Below, in pieces: positions 53,046 to 64,000 of a stretch of 64,000 bases of DNA (position 1 is the first letter of the stretch; every line of letters starts with the position of its first letter). A program made the translations under genes and the position numbers. The stretch is taken from positions 741,003-805,002 of the forward strand of contig NW_005434666.1 of the NCBI RefSeq assembly GCF_000315625.1, in the 5' to 3' direction. The stretch comes from Guillardia theta CCMP2712 (Eukaryota > Cryptophyceae > Pyrenomonadales > Geminigeraceae). The notes under the pieces were generated by a model that was not told the DNA's origin, searched no databases, and saw only the letters and a list, made by a program, of their open reading frames with translations.

Positions 53046-56000
53046 TCATCGAGCTTTCGCCATCCTCGCCTTCTCCATGGCCAGCTCAGCTTTCTGAAGC
53101 TCCTTCACTGCCTTGCCGATGTCGCCTGCCTTGAGGGCGGCGTCGGCGCTGTCCACGCTGAGATCGCTATGCACGAGGGCACTGACGACAGCGTCTTCGA
53201 GCTTCGGGGAGAGTTTCGCCCAGGATTGCCGGAACTTCTCCTCTGCCAGCGACAAGGTCTTGGAGATGCAGCTTTGATAGTCGGGGAGGGACCGCAGGTC
53301 ATCTGCTCTCGCAGCCATCATGGTACTCTTGTCCTTCAACGCCCACATGTTGCTCAGCTCGTCCGCCCCCATCGCTCGCACGTTGGCCCTCAAGCTGCTC
53401 TGCAGGTCTTTGCTCAGCGCGTTGAGCTCCTCCTGCAGCTTCGCCTCTGACTTGTTCACAGCATCGTGGATGGAGGCGAGAAGAGCCTTCTTCTCATCCA
53501 GCTTGAAGGCCGCCTGCTCCTCCTCGTTCAGCGCGCCCTCCAGCTCTTTCTCTTCCTTCCTCATCTCCTTCAACAACGATCGCACGTGCGTCACCGACTG
53601 CTCGGGTCGCGAGAAGCACATCTTCACAAAGTCATCTGTCTCCCCACATGCTTTCTCGGCTATCATCAAGTTTTGCGCGAAAGAATCTTTCAATTCTTCT
53701 TTCTTCACGTTGAGAGATGCTGTCATTTCGCGCAGCTTCTTTTCTCTCAAGACCATCTCTCTTGTGGCGCGCTCCTTTGCAAGATCTGCAGCATCTTGCC
53801 GTTCTCTCTCTGCTTGATTGGCTTTGTTTTCTTTCTCTTTCATCTCTTCCAAATTTTTCTTGTGCATTGCAAGCTCCGCTGTTTTGATCGCGAGCCGATG
53901 TTTGCTAACGACGCCTCGCAGCTTCTGGTATCCGCTCATCGCCGCAAGCACGTCAGGACGGCAGCGGCCTCGGGCTGTCTGGTTCACAGAGAGCTGCATC
54001 TCTCTCAAGTTCCTCGACAACTCCTCCTGCACCTCCTCCGCCATGCTCTGTCAACCCCCGTCAGTGAGAGAGCCAAGGGAGCGGTATGACTACCTTGTGC
54101 GAGCTTTGACTCTGCTCCATCTCTTGGCGTAGCAGCAGCTCTTCTTCCTTTCTCTTCTCATTGAGCAGCTCGATCTCGATCTCTTTCATTCGCATGTGAT
54201 ACCTCAACCTCCAAGCATCCTCCACTCGCCTCGCCTTGTCTTGCAGCTCTTGCAGCCTCTCCTGAGCCTCGGGGTCCTCGAGATGCGCCTCCAGCTTCAT
54301 CAAGGACTCGATCTCTTCCTTCACAGCGTGCACCTCCTTCTCCTTGTGCTCTTCGATTCGCCGCAGCTCAGCCCTCAGGTCTGATTCATTATACTCAACC
54401 TCCAAGTGTGACATCTCCCTCGTCACTTCGTCTCGCTGCTCTGACAGTCGTTTCCTTCTCATCTCCAGTCTTGACTTGTGTGGATCTTCAAGTCCAATCT
54501 TGACTTGATTCCTGTCTGCTCTGCTTTCTTGCTTATCAAAAGTTGACAGCTGTTTTTCAACTTCCGTCAGACTGTCTTCAATATCTTGGAGTTTGCTGCT
54601 CGCGTCCTCCATTTTCTTTTCGATTTCTCGTCTTGTAGTGGCGATCTTATGATCGAGCATGTCCTCAAACACGCTTGAGCGGCAGCAGACATCGCTTGTG
54701 TCTCCCTTCAGCTCCCACGCCAGTCTCTTCCCTTGTTCCTCCAAACGCTGCTCAGCCCTCACGCTACTCAGCTCCGCCTCCTCGAGCGCATGTCTCAGGT
54801 ATCGAGCGCGCTCCTCCCCATCACTCTCGGCGTACTCGCTGTACTTGTGAGCGAGCTCAGGGTCAGCCAAGGCAGCAGACCAATGGGAGGCAGCAGCCGC
54901 ATCAGCCTCGCGTCCCCTCGAGGTTCCCTGACGGAGGCTTCGGATGTGCTCGCGCAGGAGCACGTTCTCCTGCTCCAGGTACTCCGCCTGTCGCGTCCTC
55001 TCTTTCATGTCCTCGGCCAGCCTGAGCGCCTCCAGCTCAGCCTGAGTCTTGGTGGCAGAGGGGATGGACGGCGGGTCAGCTGGAGGCGGAGGCTCTTGGA
55101 GGAGGTCACGAGCTCGCTCCATGGCTCGTAGGTACTGCTGCATCATCTTGGCGAGCTCAACCTGACTCTCCTCGAAGCGTCTGCGCACCTCCTGTCCGTC
55201 AGCGTCTTGCTCCTTCTCTTGCTCAGAGTCTGCTGGGTGTCGCAGGTTGAGCAGGTTGAGTACAGCTCTGTTCGCCGCGTCTTCATCCCTCAGCTTTCGA
55301 ATGTACTCCTTCGTGTCGCGATTGCGAATGACCTGATCCTTTGAAACCTCCTCCCCATCCTCCTCCTCCTCCCCCTCCCCCTTCCCCTCCCCCTCCTTCC
55401 CTGCTTCTCCCCTCTCCCCCGCCTCGTTCCAATCCTCCCCCAAATTCTGGTCATCTTCTTTCACGGGTAGGGCAGGAGCTCTGAGCGTGTGCAGCAAGTC
55501 TTTCATCACCTGCTTCAGCGTCCCATCTCCCTCCACCTTCTCTCCAGGTCCCGGCGGCTTGTCAGCCCCGCCTAGCTGGATGTGCTTCTGCTGGAGCTTC
55601 TGCCCAAGGGCTGCCATCTCTTGGAGCATGCGATCTCTTCTCTTCCCGAAGTCCTCCGGGGCTGGTCGCTCCCCTTGCTCGGCTAGATAGCTTTTGATCA
55701 CCTTCGCATCCTCCTCCCCCACTCCGATCTCCTCGAGCTCGCGCAGAAGCTTGACTTCGCTGAAGCCGTCCTCCCCCATCCCTCGTCGCCACAGCGAGTC
55801 GACGTCTGAGATGCCCGCGTCATGCAGCGACTGACAAGCAGGGGAGGAGACGCGCTCGAACAGGCGATCCATCCCCGTCATCTTGAGCAGCTTCGAGTGC
55901 TTCTCGTGAGTCTCCACTATCGCCGCCTCCAGCATGTGCAGGACCGAATCCAGCTGTTGGGGGTCTGCTGGGACTTCTCCAGTTGGGGAAGCAGCAACTT

Positions 56001-58977
56001 CTTCTTCGCCTGCGTCGCGGAGGCTCTGCCAGGCGTTGACGCACTTTCTCAGCTTGATCTTGTCTAGCGTCGCTCGAGCCACCGACAGTTGGTCAGACAC
56101 GCGATGGCTCCAGGCAGCGAATATGGAGGAGAGAAACAAGCCTTCGTGTCTTGCTCGAACTTGAAGGAGCTCGCCAGCTCGAGCCCTCCAGCTCCTGAAG
56201 CTATGGACAAGACTCTTCTTATCCAGGTAGCTGAAGGCCTTCCTGTCGCACAAGGACATCACAACCAGGTCTAGGCACAAGGACTACTGACCTGCCAGCT
56301 TTCAAGGTTGGACCAGACGCGCGGGCCTGGAGTTGAACAACAGAAGTAGCCGGGGAAGCGTCGAGAGTGAGTCCTCTAGAGGTCAAGGCAAGGTTGGTCT
56401 TGGCTTCAACGTCTGAACACTGGAGGGAGGAGAGCAGGGTCTCGAACAAGCCTTGACTGGTCTTCTTCCACTTCTTATACTCTTCTGATCGTCTCAGCTT
56501 CTCGTGCTTGCTCTGCACGATTTCAGAGATGTCCGCTTGCTCTTCTTGAGCCCTCAGCTCTTCTCCCAGCGCTTCTCTCGGCTCCTCGTCCTCTTCTCTC
56601 TTGTCCTGCAGCTCCAGCAGCTGCTCCTGAGCTTCCAGGGCCCTCAAGGCACTTTTCTCAGCTCGCGCGGCTGTGATGATGAGGGAGGCGGCCTCGAGCA
56701 CGGCGAGCTGCTGGTCAGCATGACGGGAGAGGCTGGGAGCCGCCAGCTCGAGGAAGTTGGCGACGACCTCGCGGACCGACAGGCGCAAGAAGCGCTCAGG
56801 AGTTGAGAAGCCTCCCCGATGCAGAAGCTGAGCCGCGACCTTCATGGTCTCTATGGAGGGCTTGTTGGACAGCAGCTGGAGTTTCTCCTTGGAGATTCCC
56901 TCGAAGCTGCCGCTCGTGCCTTTAGGCGAATCGCCGCCGAACACGATGGGCATGACGGTGCGGAGAAGGGAAGCAGAGGGAGGAGAGCGACTGACTGACA
57001 GCTGGTGGAGTCTGGTGGCGATCAAGAGCTGGAGCAAGAAGGAGTCGACGAAGTCCTCGCCATGGAGCTGTAACATGCTCGTCAGTCCCTCGTGTCTCGC
57101 TGGCTCTCGTGCCTCTCACCGGGTCCAGCCTTGCCAGCCTCCCTACAGACCCTCCATGAGGCTCGTCGTCTCGATCGACTGCGAACCACGTGAGGATGGG
57201 GTTGTACTGCACTGAGTTGCAGATGGCGAGCAAGAAGGCGTCGTGTTGAACATCAGCGTCGTCAGAGATGAGATGCTGCTCAGGCATGTCAAGCTTCTGG
57301 TCGAGAGATCGGATGGCAGAGGTCAATCGTTGGTAGAACTGATTGCCTGGCCATTCTCCTTCCGTCTCGAGGTGGACTGAGATCACAGTGTCATGCTTAT
57401 GAGCTTCTCTTCCCTCTGCTTGCGGCGCCACGTTGGCAAAGGGCAGCAGCTCTCGTCTCAGCTTCGCTTCAAACTCGCGGGTCAGAGTCTGCAAGTCTTT
57501 CATCCTCGGGCTCTTGTCCTTTCGCTGCAGCTCAAACAACACCTGCGAGGCTTCAGGGGCATCAACAGCCGCAGCCCTCTCGCACCTCCTTGATCTGTGA
57601 GAATGTCTCCTTCATCGTCGTGCCAAACTGCTCGGCGATTCGAGTTTGCATCTCCACTTGCGTCTGCTGTTGCCTGTCAAGGAGTCAGTCAGGCCCAGCG
57701 CGTCATTAGGCCGGCAGCACAGCTGATTCATCTGACGGATCTGAGCGTGCAGGTCTTGTCGCTCGCGCACCAGCGCGTTCTTCTCCATCTCTGCAGATCA
57801 GCAGGTCAGCAGCGTCAGGCAGCGGCAGACGCGCCTGCGAGAGAGAGACGATGATCGAAGATGCTCTTGTCAAGAGCTGCCAGTCGCTCTGAAAATGCCG
57901 CAGCTTTGCCCGAGAGCTGAGGGGCAGGAGCAGGAGCTCTCCCCTCCTTTTCTTCTTCCCCTTCTCCATGAAAGCTCCGCTTGTCTTGGTCGCGGCTCAG
58001 CTGGGGCTGGTCTGAGAGAGAGTCGATGCTGTGCTGGAGCTTAAGCTGGAGCTTCTCGTACATTCTCAGCTTGTCTTTGAAGGGCTCCCGCCTTGCTGAC
58101 CTCTCAACCGGCTCCACTGCCTCCACTGCAGGGCGTCAAGACAGGAGGGGCACGAGCATTCGACTCACAGGAGGGATTCACTCGGGATCGATGCGAGCTT
58201 GGCTTGAGCCTCTTTCCCTTCCAGTCGGCAAAGAAGTGCAAGGAGCCTTCTCGCCCTCCCTGCTCCCCACTCTTCTCTCTCCTCGCCTCTTCAAACGTGA
58301 CTGATCTTGGCGTCTTTGCACTCAGCGTGGGATGAGCGTCATGCTGGAGGTTGCTGGCAGCTGGGAGGGGATGAATTGCTCTGCTGGTGTGCTGGGAAGC
58401 AGCTAGTCAGCAGCTGACGCTCACGTCGCCCTCAGAGGAGCTTACGATCTTGTGCTTCTTCCGCCGCTTGTACTTGTCGACTCCCAGCTCAGCGGCAGCA
58501 TCCCACCCGAGTGAGGCCGCAAAGACCTCGAAGGAAACTCCATGTGGGGCAACTGAGGGGAGTGAGCAGAGGAAGCAGACACGCCTCGCTTACATGTCCT
58601 CATGTCCTCCACCAGCCCCCGCAGATCCATGTCGAACAACGAGTGCTTCTGAACGAGAGACGCTAGTCCTCTTCGTGACGTGTCAGAAAGCGAAAGTAAG
58701 GAGAAGTAGGTAGACATAGAACAACAGGAGGAGGAGGAGGAGGAGGAGGAGGAGGAGGAGGAGGAGGAGGAGGAGGAGGAGGAGGAGGAGGAGGAGGAGG
58801 AGGAGGAGGAGGAGGAGGAGGAGGAGGAGGAGGAGAAGGAGGAGGAGGAGGAGGAGGAGGAGGAGGAGGAGGAGGAGGAGGAGGAGGAGGAGAAATCTTA
58901 CTTCTCGAACTGTTCGAGACTGATTGGTCGACGTGAAGTTCCTCCAAGGGCAACGAACACCTCAGCAGCCGTTTCAT
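53046..58977 (-). CDS. Large coiled-coil protein with SFI1-like W motifs
   Basis: Exon joins confirmed in phase include ARLDP|LHGEDFVDSF, LKAGR|KAFSYLDKK and SQSSHK|SMAEEVQEEL. The start at ATG 58977 gives MKRLLRCSLPLEELHVDQSV before a GTAAGA donor, and an intron holding the long GGA tract follows. Next come LASLVQKHSLFDMDLRGLVE and EVFAASLGWDAAAELGVDKY. A globular-looking middle reads NPILTWFAVDRDDEPHGG, then SKEKLQLLSNKPSIETMKVA. Then SFRSWRARAGELLQ, IFAAWSHRVSDQ and CVNAWQSLRDAG show the spaced Trp/aliphatic pattern of SFI1-type centrin-binding repeats. About 900 residues of heptad coiled coil complete the protein, which stops at 53046. Total length is roughly 1,500 aa. A centriole/basal-body role is an inference from composition only. 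Confidence 0.72.
58724..58891. repeat. (GGA)n tract, ~165 bp
   Basis: About 55 GGA triplets with two AAG interruptions, inside the first intron of the coiled-coil gene. The transcript sense is (CCT)n, a very long polypyrimidine run. Confidence 0.95.
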
Positions 58978-59051
58978 ACCTTTCCGTCACTCTCGTAAGA
59001 ACGAGACCCCAGATGAAACGAAGCAAAAGTATAGAAAGAAAGCTCATCGCA

Positions 59052-59545
59052 ATCTTGTATCTACTTGTCTTGTGTATCTACTGTCTTGTGTATGTACTTG
59101 TCTTGTGTATCTACTGTCTTGTGTATCTACTGTCTTGTGTATCTACTGTCTCGTGTATCTACTGTCTTGTGTATGTACTTGTCTTGTGTATGTACTTGTC
59201 TTGTGTATGTACTTGTCTTGTGTATGTACTTGTCTTGTGTATCTACTGTCTTGTGTATGTACTTGTCTTGTGTATGTACTTGTCTTGTGTATGTACTTGT
59301 CTTGTGTATGTACTTGTCTTGTGTATGTACTTGTCTTGTGTATGTACTTGTCTTGTGTATGTACTTGTCTTGTGTATGTACTTGTCTTGTGTATGTACTT
59401 GTCTTGTGTATTGTCTTGTGTATGTACTTGTCTTGTGTATGTACTTGTCTTGTGTATGTACTTGTCTTGTGTATGTACTTGTCTTGTGTATGTACTTGTC
59501 TTGTGTATGTACTTGTCTTGTGTATGTACTTGTCTTGTGTATCTT
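59052..59545. repeat. 17-bp minisatellite (CTTGTCTTGTGTATGTA)
   Basis: The 17-bp unit repeats about 29 times. A 16-bp variant (CTGTCTTGTGTATCTA) dominates the left end, and there is one short 9-bp unit near 59,410. Because 17 is not a multiple of 3 and the unit has no stop word in three plus frames, long Cys/Leu/Val/Tyr frames open in every frame. They are not genes. Confidence 0.95.
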
Positions 59546-60225
59546 CATGTCTTCTTCATTCTTTCCTCACCTCTTCGCAAGAGCCTCTCGCAGGCTTTGC
59601 CATCGCCATTCGCTTCGTTCCCTCATTTCCGTTAGCCTCCCGGAGCCTACACGATAGCGAGCTCCCCTCAGAAAGACGTCTAATAATGTAATTTTAAACC
59701 TCAATGCGGCAAAGCAGAGGAGCGGCTCACGTTCAAGTGCCGGCGAAACAAGCGAAAGAAGCATGCAGCTGCTCTTATCTTCTTCATCTCTTATCTGCCT
59801 GACTATCTCCCTACTCTTCTCTCACTCTCGTCACATATTTCTGCTTCGTCTTGGTTGATCTAAACCTATTCCTGCTGATCCTTGTACTATATTCAGATGG
59901 CTATTTCAGACTACATGTCAAGCTTCTTTTTTCCTTGTTGATCACATCTCCTCTCATCATCTCTTTTCTAACCTCCCCGAACTCCCCTGCTGCATTGTAT
60001 AGTAAGAAACCTTAGCTGCTTCTTTGCCTATTCCTTCCAGTTGCTACTGCTTTGCGTAACTACTTGACCACGCTCACTGTCGGCGAGCATTGCATGTCCT
60101 GCTGCAATCACATGCGCAATAGCATGGGCTAAGCTGTTTCCTGCATTTTAGAACAAGCCAGCCTCACATCTTGTATCTCCCTCTTGTCCTCTGACCGCAG
60201 CGTGTGCTGTGCCAGTTTCGGTGTC
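59546..60225. other. Spacer; no gene seen
   Basis: T/C-rich sequence with no supported frame or RNA gene. It includes the likely promoter of the plus-strand gene starting at 60,226. Confidence 0.45.
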
Positions 60226-62695
60226 ATGGGGTCTGATACTTTTATGCCCCTCATTAGGACAATCGAGCGCAAAGGAGGAGAGACGAACTTGAGCCGTATG
60301 AGTGCGCCAGCGGCTTCAGTTGCCATGGAGGAGGAGGAGGATAGCATACAAGCAACACCCGTGAGCGAGAGGAAGAGGGAGCTACCAGCCATGGACCTTC
60401 CTCTGCGAAAAGAGAAGAAGAGTTGCTTGCCTGCTCTCCCGTACCTCGCGACACCTCAGGCCGTCTGGTGTTCACCTTGTCTGAGTGATGTGAGTTTGAC
60501 TGCCACCTGCCAGGGATGATGTCTGCCAGATGGCAAAGTCATTAGCTGAAGCCACTCCCGACAACGACTACCTGCGATCGTGCGAAATCCTTTCGGAGGA
60601 AGAATTTCTGCAACGAAGACTGAACCGAATCGAAAGACTTCTGAGCACATACAAGTGAGGGAGAAGGAGCAGCAGCGATAGCCTAACACCTCGACAGATC
60701 GGAACTTGAAACAATCGACTGCGACCTGAAGAGAAAGAAAGAGGCGCTGCACCAGAGCGTTCAGCTAGGTATCTTCATCCTTCAGTACTCCTACTTCTCT
60801 TGTTCATCGCCATCGTTTCTTCTTGCAGGTTTAGCGAAATCTCGACTCGGGGGACGAGCTTATGCGGGGTGGAGCCTCTCTCAGGATGACGTCAGCGTGG
60901 AACAAGTGCGCTGATCGCTGCCCTTGGATCTGCTGATTCTCGATTGACAGTCCGGGGAGAGAGATGGCAACACCTCCTGCTGTGCGTTAGGCGACGGAGA
61001 GAGTGTCTGTGGGATGGTATCGTTGACTTGCTTGCTCATGATCGAAGTTGAAGTCCACCAGGTCTGTCTTCCTTTCTCCAGCTTCTGCGCAGAATGTATC
61101 TCGCAAGATGCGGAGCAGGTGATGTTGACGAGGGATGGTGGTGGGGCTCGAGGTCACGGAAAGTGGCAGGCGCTTTATCATCGATGTCCCGAGACAGGCA
61201 AGTCAACGATCCGGCAGGTAACTTGGAGTTTGCTAGCGACAGTTCTGATGAGAGCGGTCAAGGTTTCAAGCTCTCAGCTCGCAAGGTTTGACATCTCCGT
61301 GTCTTCCTTGCTCCCTCAATTGGTTCCTCTCTTTCTGCAGATTTCAGCTGGAAAAATCCCAACAGCAGGTCAGCAGCTCGATGATGTTTGTTGTTGTGAC
61401 AGCGAACAAGGCGAGGGAGGAGAAAGCAGAGGCTTCGTCACCTGCTGATTCAGTGATGGCTTGCCATGCTCAGTTGTTGCCTGACCCTCAACCGCAGTTC
61501 CGCAAGATTGTGAACAAGGTAAGGGAAAAGAATTTCTTCACACCCTACCGACTTTTGGCAACAGGACACAAGAGCTGCTCCTAAGCTAGACGTGGTGACG
61601 GCTGGTCGCGTGACTCTACCCCTTACTCCTCTTGCAGCTTCCTTTTGCTCTTGAGAATCACGCGACTGCGAGCCCACAGCTTGCCATCTCCACGCCTGAC
61701 AGAAAGATCGCAGCGAGTGAGAAGTTTTCTTTCGCTTCGCTTCACTTCCTCGGTCCCCCGCAGCCTCGTTTCCTCTCACTCCCTCGCCCTCTGTCCTCGT
61801 CCTCCTTCCTCGTCCTCTCGGTGATTCTCTCCAGGTCTCTCAGCGGCAGCCATCGGCATGACTCCCTTCCCGCACGGTGACCCTCGTTTCCTCTTGGCTC
61901 CCTTCCTTTCCCTCAATTGGCAAATTCAGCAGCTGCTATCTCAGCTCCCAAGGCAAGCTCCGCTTCTAGTGACGGCAAGCCCTCGGTCAGTTGCCTCCTT
62001 GTTTTGCAATGTGATGTTCCTGTGCTGGTCTGCCATCGCTTTCTTCCTCGCAGTTGCTCCTTCCGTCTCTCCTTCTTGTCTCCTCATGTTCATGCTCTCT
62101 CGCTCCTTCCGTCTTTACCAGCTTCGCTCCTCCTCGGCTCCTCCTTGTAGCCTCGCTCGCCAACTTCTGATCGCCCGGGGGTTCCACAGGTGAAGGAGGA
62201 GAAACTCGCTGAGAGCGCGACCCGGTCAGGTGCTCCTGCGCAGGACCAGGACAAGGAAGCGAGTGAGAGAGAAGAGAAAGAGGAGGAGCCGCAGGTCCTG
62301 CACATGCCAGAGGAGCAAGAGGGTAAGGCTGTCTGCAGGGGGAGAGCTGGTCACATCCTGCAGATGTAGGAGAGAGCGAGACAGGAGGAGGAGGTGAGGG
62401 CAGGCAGGTAAGAGGCAGAGAGAGCTGAAAGCTTGGGATCACGTACTTCAAAAGCAGGAGGATGAAGAGAACGTGAGCAGCCCGACGGTGGAAGGACTCG
62501 TGGACATGATGGCGGAGATTCAGGAGCTGCGAAGCTCGTCGGCCATGTAAGAGGAGGAGGGGAGGAGGGGATAGGAGATGAGCGAGAGCAGAGAGGTGGG
62601 AAGGAGAAAGAGGAAAAGGGGATGTGAAGTTGCTTAGGGGGAGAAGTCTAACAGGTATCAGGTGCGAGGCGTCGAAGCAGGAGGAGGAGGACTGA
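60226..62695 (+). CDS. Coiled-coil-containing protein, many small exons, function unknown
   Basis: The start is MGSDTFMPLIRTIERKGGET (ATG 60226). The first exon ends VWCSPCLSD at a GTGAGT donor near 60,489. The second (near 60,516) reads DDVCQMAKSLAEATPDNDYL, then CEILSEEEFLQRRLNRIERL. The next reads ELETIDCDLKRKKEALHQSV, followed by GLAKSRLGGRAYAGWSLSQD. Later exons are short and charged (LEFASDSSDESGQGFKLSAR; KLAESATRSGAPAQDQDKEA-type). The next-to-last exon reads VSSPTVEGLVDMMAEIQELR, then SSSA, and meets a GTAAGA donor at 62,546. The last exon gives MCEASKQEEED with stop at 62695. No family was recognised. The reading of exons between 61,000 and 62,200 is incomplete. Confidence 0.55.
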
Positions 62696-62979
62696 GGGGA
62701 GGAGGAGACGAAGAAAACAAGAAAGATATTTTTTTGTCTTTCATTTCACAGAGTTCAATCTTATTGTTCCCCCGCTTTCTCCTCCTCCGCCATGGGCAAA
62801 CGTACTGCCTCGTTCTTCCCCTCCTTCCCGTCTCCTTCATTCCTCTCCTTGCCTGGTCGCGGTGGAATAACGATATGAGGGGCCTGCAGGATATGGTGCG
62901 ATCAGAGAGCAGAGGAGGGGGAGAGGGAGGAGCAGGACGTGGAGAGGTGGGGGGAAGGAGCAGGAGTGGGAGGTCTTGG

Positions 62980-64000
62980 ATTGAGTTCTTCTGTCAGTAC
63001 CTCGATGCTGTTGGGCGACCGACAGGCCAGGCATCCGGTCTGCTTGCTCTGCTCCAAGAACGTCCTGCCGTCCGATGATGACTCCCACTTCCCCTTCCTC
63101 TTCTCACCCCTCCTTTCCTTCCCCATCTCCCCTCTCCTCCTTCCTCTTCTCATCCCCCCTTCCTGTCCTCAGCTTCGGATCCCCAGCCTCCCTCCGCGTC
63201 ACCTCGCCGCTCCGCTTAGCAGGTCCTCGAGCACGGCAATGTGATTGCTCAGGTCCTTGATGAGCGCGTCCTTCCTCCTCAGCTGCCTCACCCTCAGCAG
63301 GGGAGGACGCGGAAGGAGAAGACAAGGAGAGCCAACTTCACCTGCTCACTCAACTCGGAGATTTCAAAGCGAAGGCTTGCAAGCAACTTCTGGTCCTGCC
63401 GAGGAATCATCAAGATGAGGCTGGTGCTGATGTTTCTACTTGCTCTCCTGCTCGTTTCTCCCTCTCTACCAACCTCATCGTCCTGCTGGCCTTACAGCCC
63501 TCCACCTCTGCTCTGCTCGTCTCCTCTGACTCACATGCTCGATCCTCTCATGCAGCATTGACTGTGAAATCTCCACGTCCTCTCGCAACCGAGCGACTTC
63601 ATCGCGATGGTCCACCTTCTCAGCTTGAAGCTGCAGCGCTGTCAGTGCTGCCCTCTTCCTCCTGCTCCTCCTCTGCTACCTGCGACTGCAGCGCTTGGAC
63701 CTGCTGAGTGATGGCTGCATGCTCCGCGTCTCTCCTCCTGTCAGCTCGTTAGCTGCGCGAGGTATCGGCCGCCTACCTCGTCTCTTCCTCCAGCCCTGCG
63801 AGCTCAATACCCAGCTTCTTCTCCCTCTCCTCCTTCTCTGCCTGCGGTCCCCTGAGCAGGAATACAAGTCGTAGATGCAGCAACAGCACGAGGAAGAGGA
63901 GGGGTAGGAGGAGGAGGAGGAGGAGGAGGAGGAGGAGGAGGAGGAGGAGGAGGAGGAGGAGGAGGAGGAGGAGGAGGAGGAGGAGGTGGACGACGTAGAA
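62980..64000 (-). CDS. Coiled-coil protein, 3' part only (5' end beyond the window)
   Basis: Exon-like segments on the minus strand give continuous heptads: EKEEREKKLGIELAGLEEET (near 63,830); AAITQQVQALQSQ (63,700); LTALQLQAEKVDHRDEVARL, ending EDVEISQSMLHE (63,600); RQDQKLLASLRFEISELSEQ (63,380); VRQLRRKDALIKDLSNHIAV (63,270). Each is bounded by plausible GT/AG sites with short introns. The stop and last exon, somewhere between 62,760 and 63,080, were not fixed. It faces the plus-strand gene at 60,226 tail to tail. Confidence 0.55.
63908..63985. repeat. (GGA)n tract at the window end
   Basis: About 25 GGA triplets, probably intronic in the minus-strand coiled-coil gene (sense CCT). Confidence 0.93.

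Noticed and set aside
55822-56274. Plus-strand frames over the coiled-coil gene
   Set aside because: They lie opposite exons joined in phase (GRKAFSYLDKK and others) and lack domains; shadows.
59052-59545. Possible CRISPR array (many regular short repeats)
   Set aside because: Units are directly adjacent with no spacers, and the setting is a eukaryotic genome. It is a minisatellite.

Overview
This window is nuclear DNA from a unicellular eukaryote. Genes are split by short GT-AG introns, often only 45-60 nt. Neighbouring genes lie on both strands and are tightly packed, and simple repeats such as (GGA)n, (CAG)n and (CT)n sit in introns, exons and spacers. Several proteins are plant- or alga-like: a PITAIRE CDKC-type kinase, an MFSD5/MOT2-type molybdate transporter and a ClpS-type adaptor. 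One product starts with a signal peptide whose predicted cleavage is followed by phenylalanine, the hallmark of import into red-lineage secondary plastids. My inference is a cryptophyte alga, with Guillardia theta as the best guess; this rests on style and gene content, not on a search.

Left part (1-8300): a small unknown gene (+), a CDKC/CDK9/CDK12-type kinase (-) with a polyglutamine tail, MAD2L2/REV7 (+, five exons resolved to the base) and NPL4 (-). The NPL4 copy appears to have lost both zinc fingers and carries a C-terminal UBA domain. From 8300 to 12,700 there is a decayed pseudogene, a single-pass membrane protein gene and a GCATCG microsatellite. From 12,970 to 16,945 there is a multi-exon SAM-PH-SPRY gene (+) and a small coiled-coil gene (-). 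From 17,300 to 22,600 the window is mostly repeats: a purine-rich minisatellite, a sharp AT-rich island that looks organellar, and long irregular arrays of C/G runs. A small membrane protein and a ClpS-like gene lie between them.

Middle (22,900-46,066): an FCP1-type CTD phosphatase with BRCT domain (+) ends only 28 bp from the stop of a large gene (-) encoding a STAND/NACHT-like NTPase. A WD40-repeat gene on the same strand lies upstream of it, and the two may be one gene. Then come an unknown four-exon gene, a plastid-targeted protein with repeated GRxDL...GG motifs, an ankyrin-repeat gene and the MFSD5/MOT2 transporter (-).

46,430-52,980 is a nest of non-LTR retrotransposon fragments in both orientations. 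They include a 585-codon open frame with a CCHC finger and a probable restriction-like endonuclease, a decayed reverse-transcriptase fragment, and at least twelve copies of one identical 3' terminus. Most of these copies are severely 5'-truncated (some under 60 bp) and are inserted into other copies of the same element.

Right part (53,046-64,000): a large coiled-coil protein (-) with SFI1-like W repeats, a 17-bp minisatellite, a coiled-coil gene (+) and the 3' part of another coiled-coil gene (-) running off the window. Transcription (CDKC kinase plus FCP1 phosphatase, which act oppositely on RNA polymerase II), ubiquitin handling (NPL4, ClpS-like) and probable centriole/cilium-type coiled-coil genes are represented, but no operon-like logic is visible, as expected for a nuclear genome.
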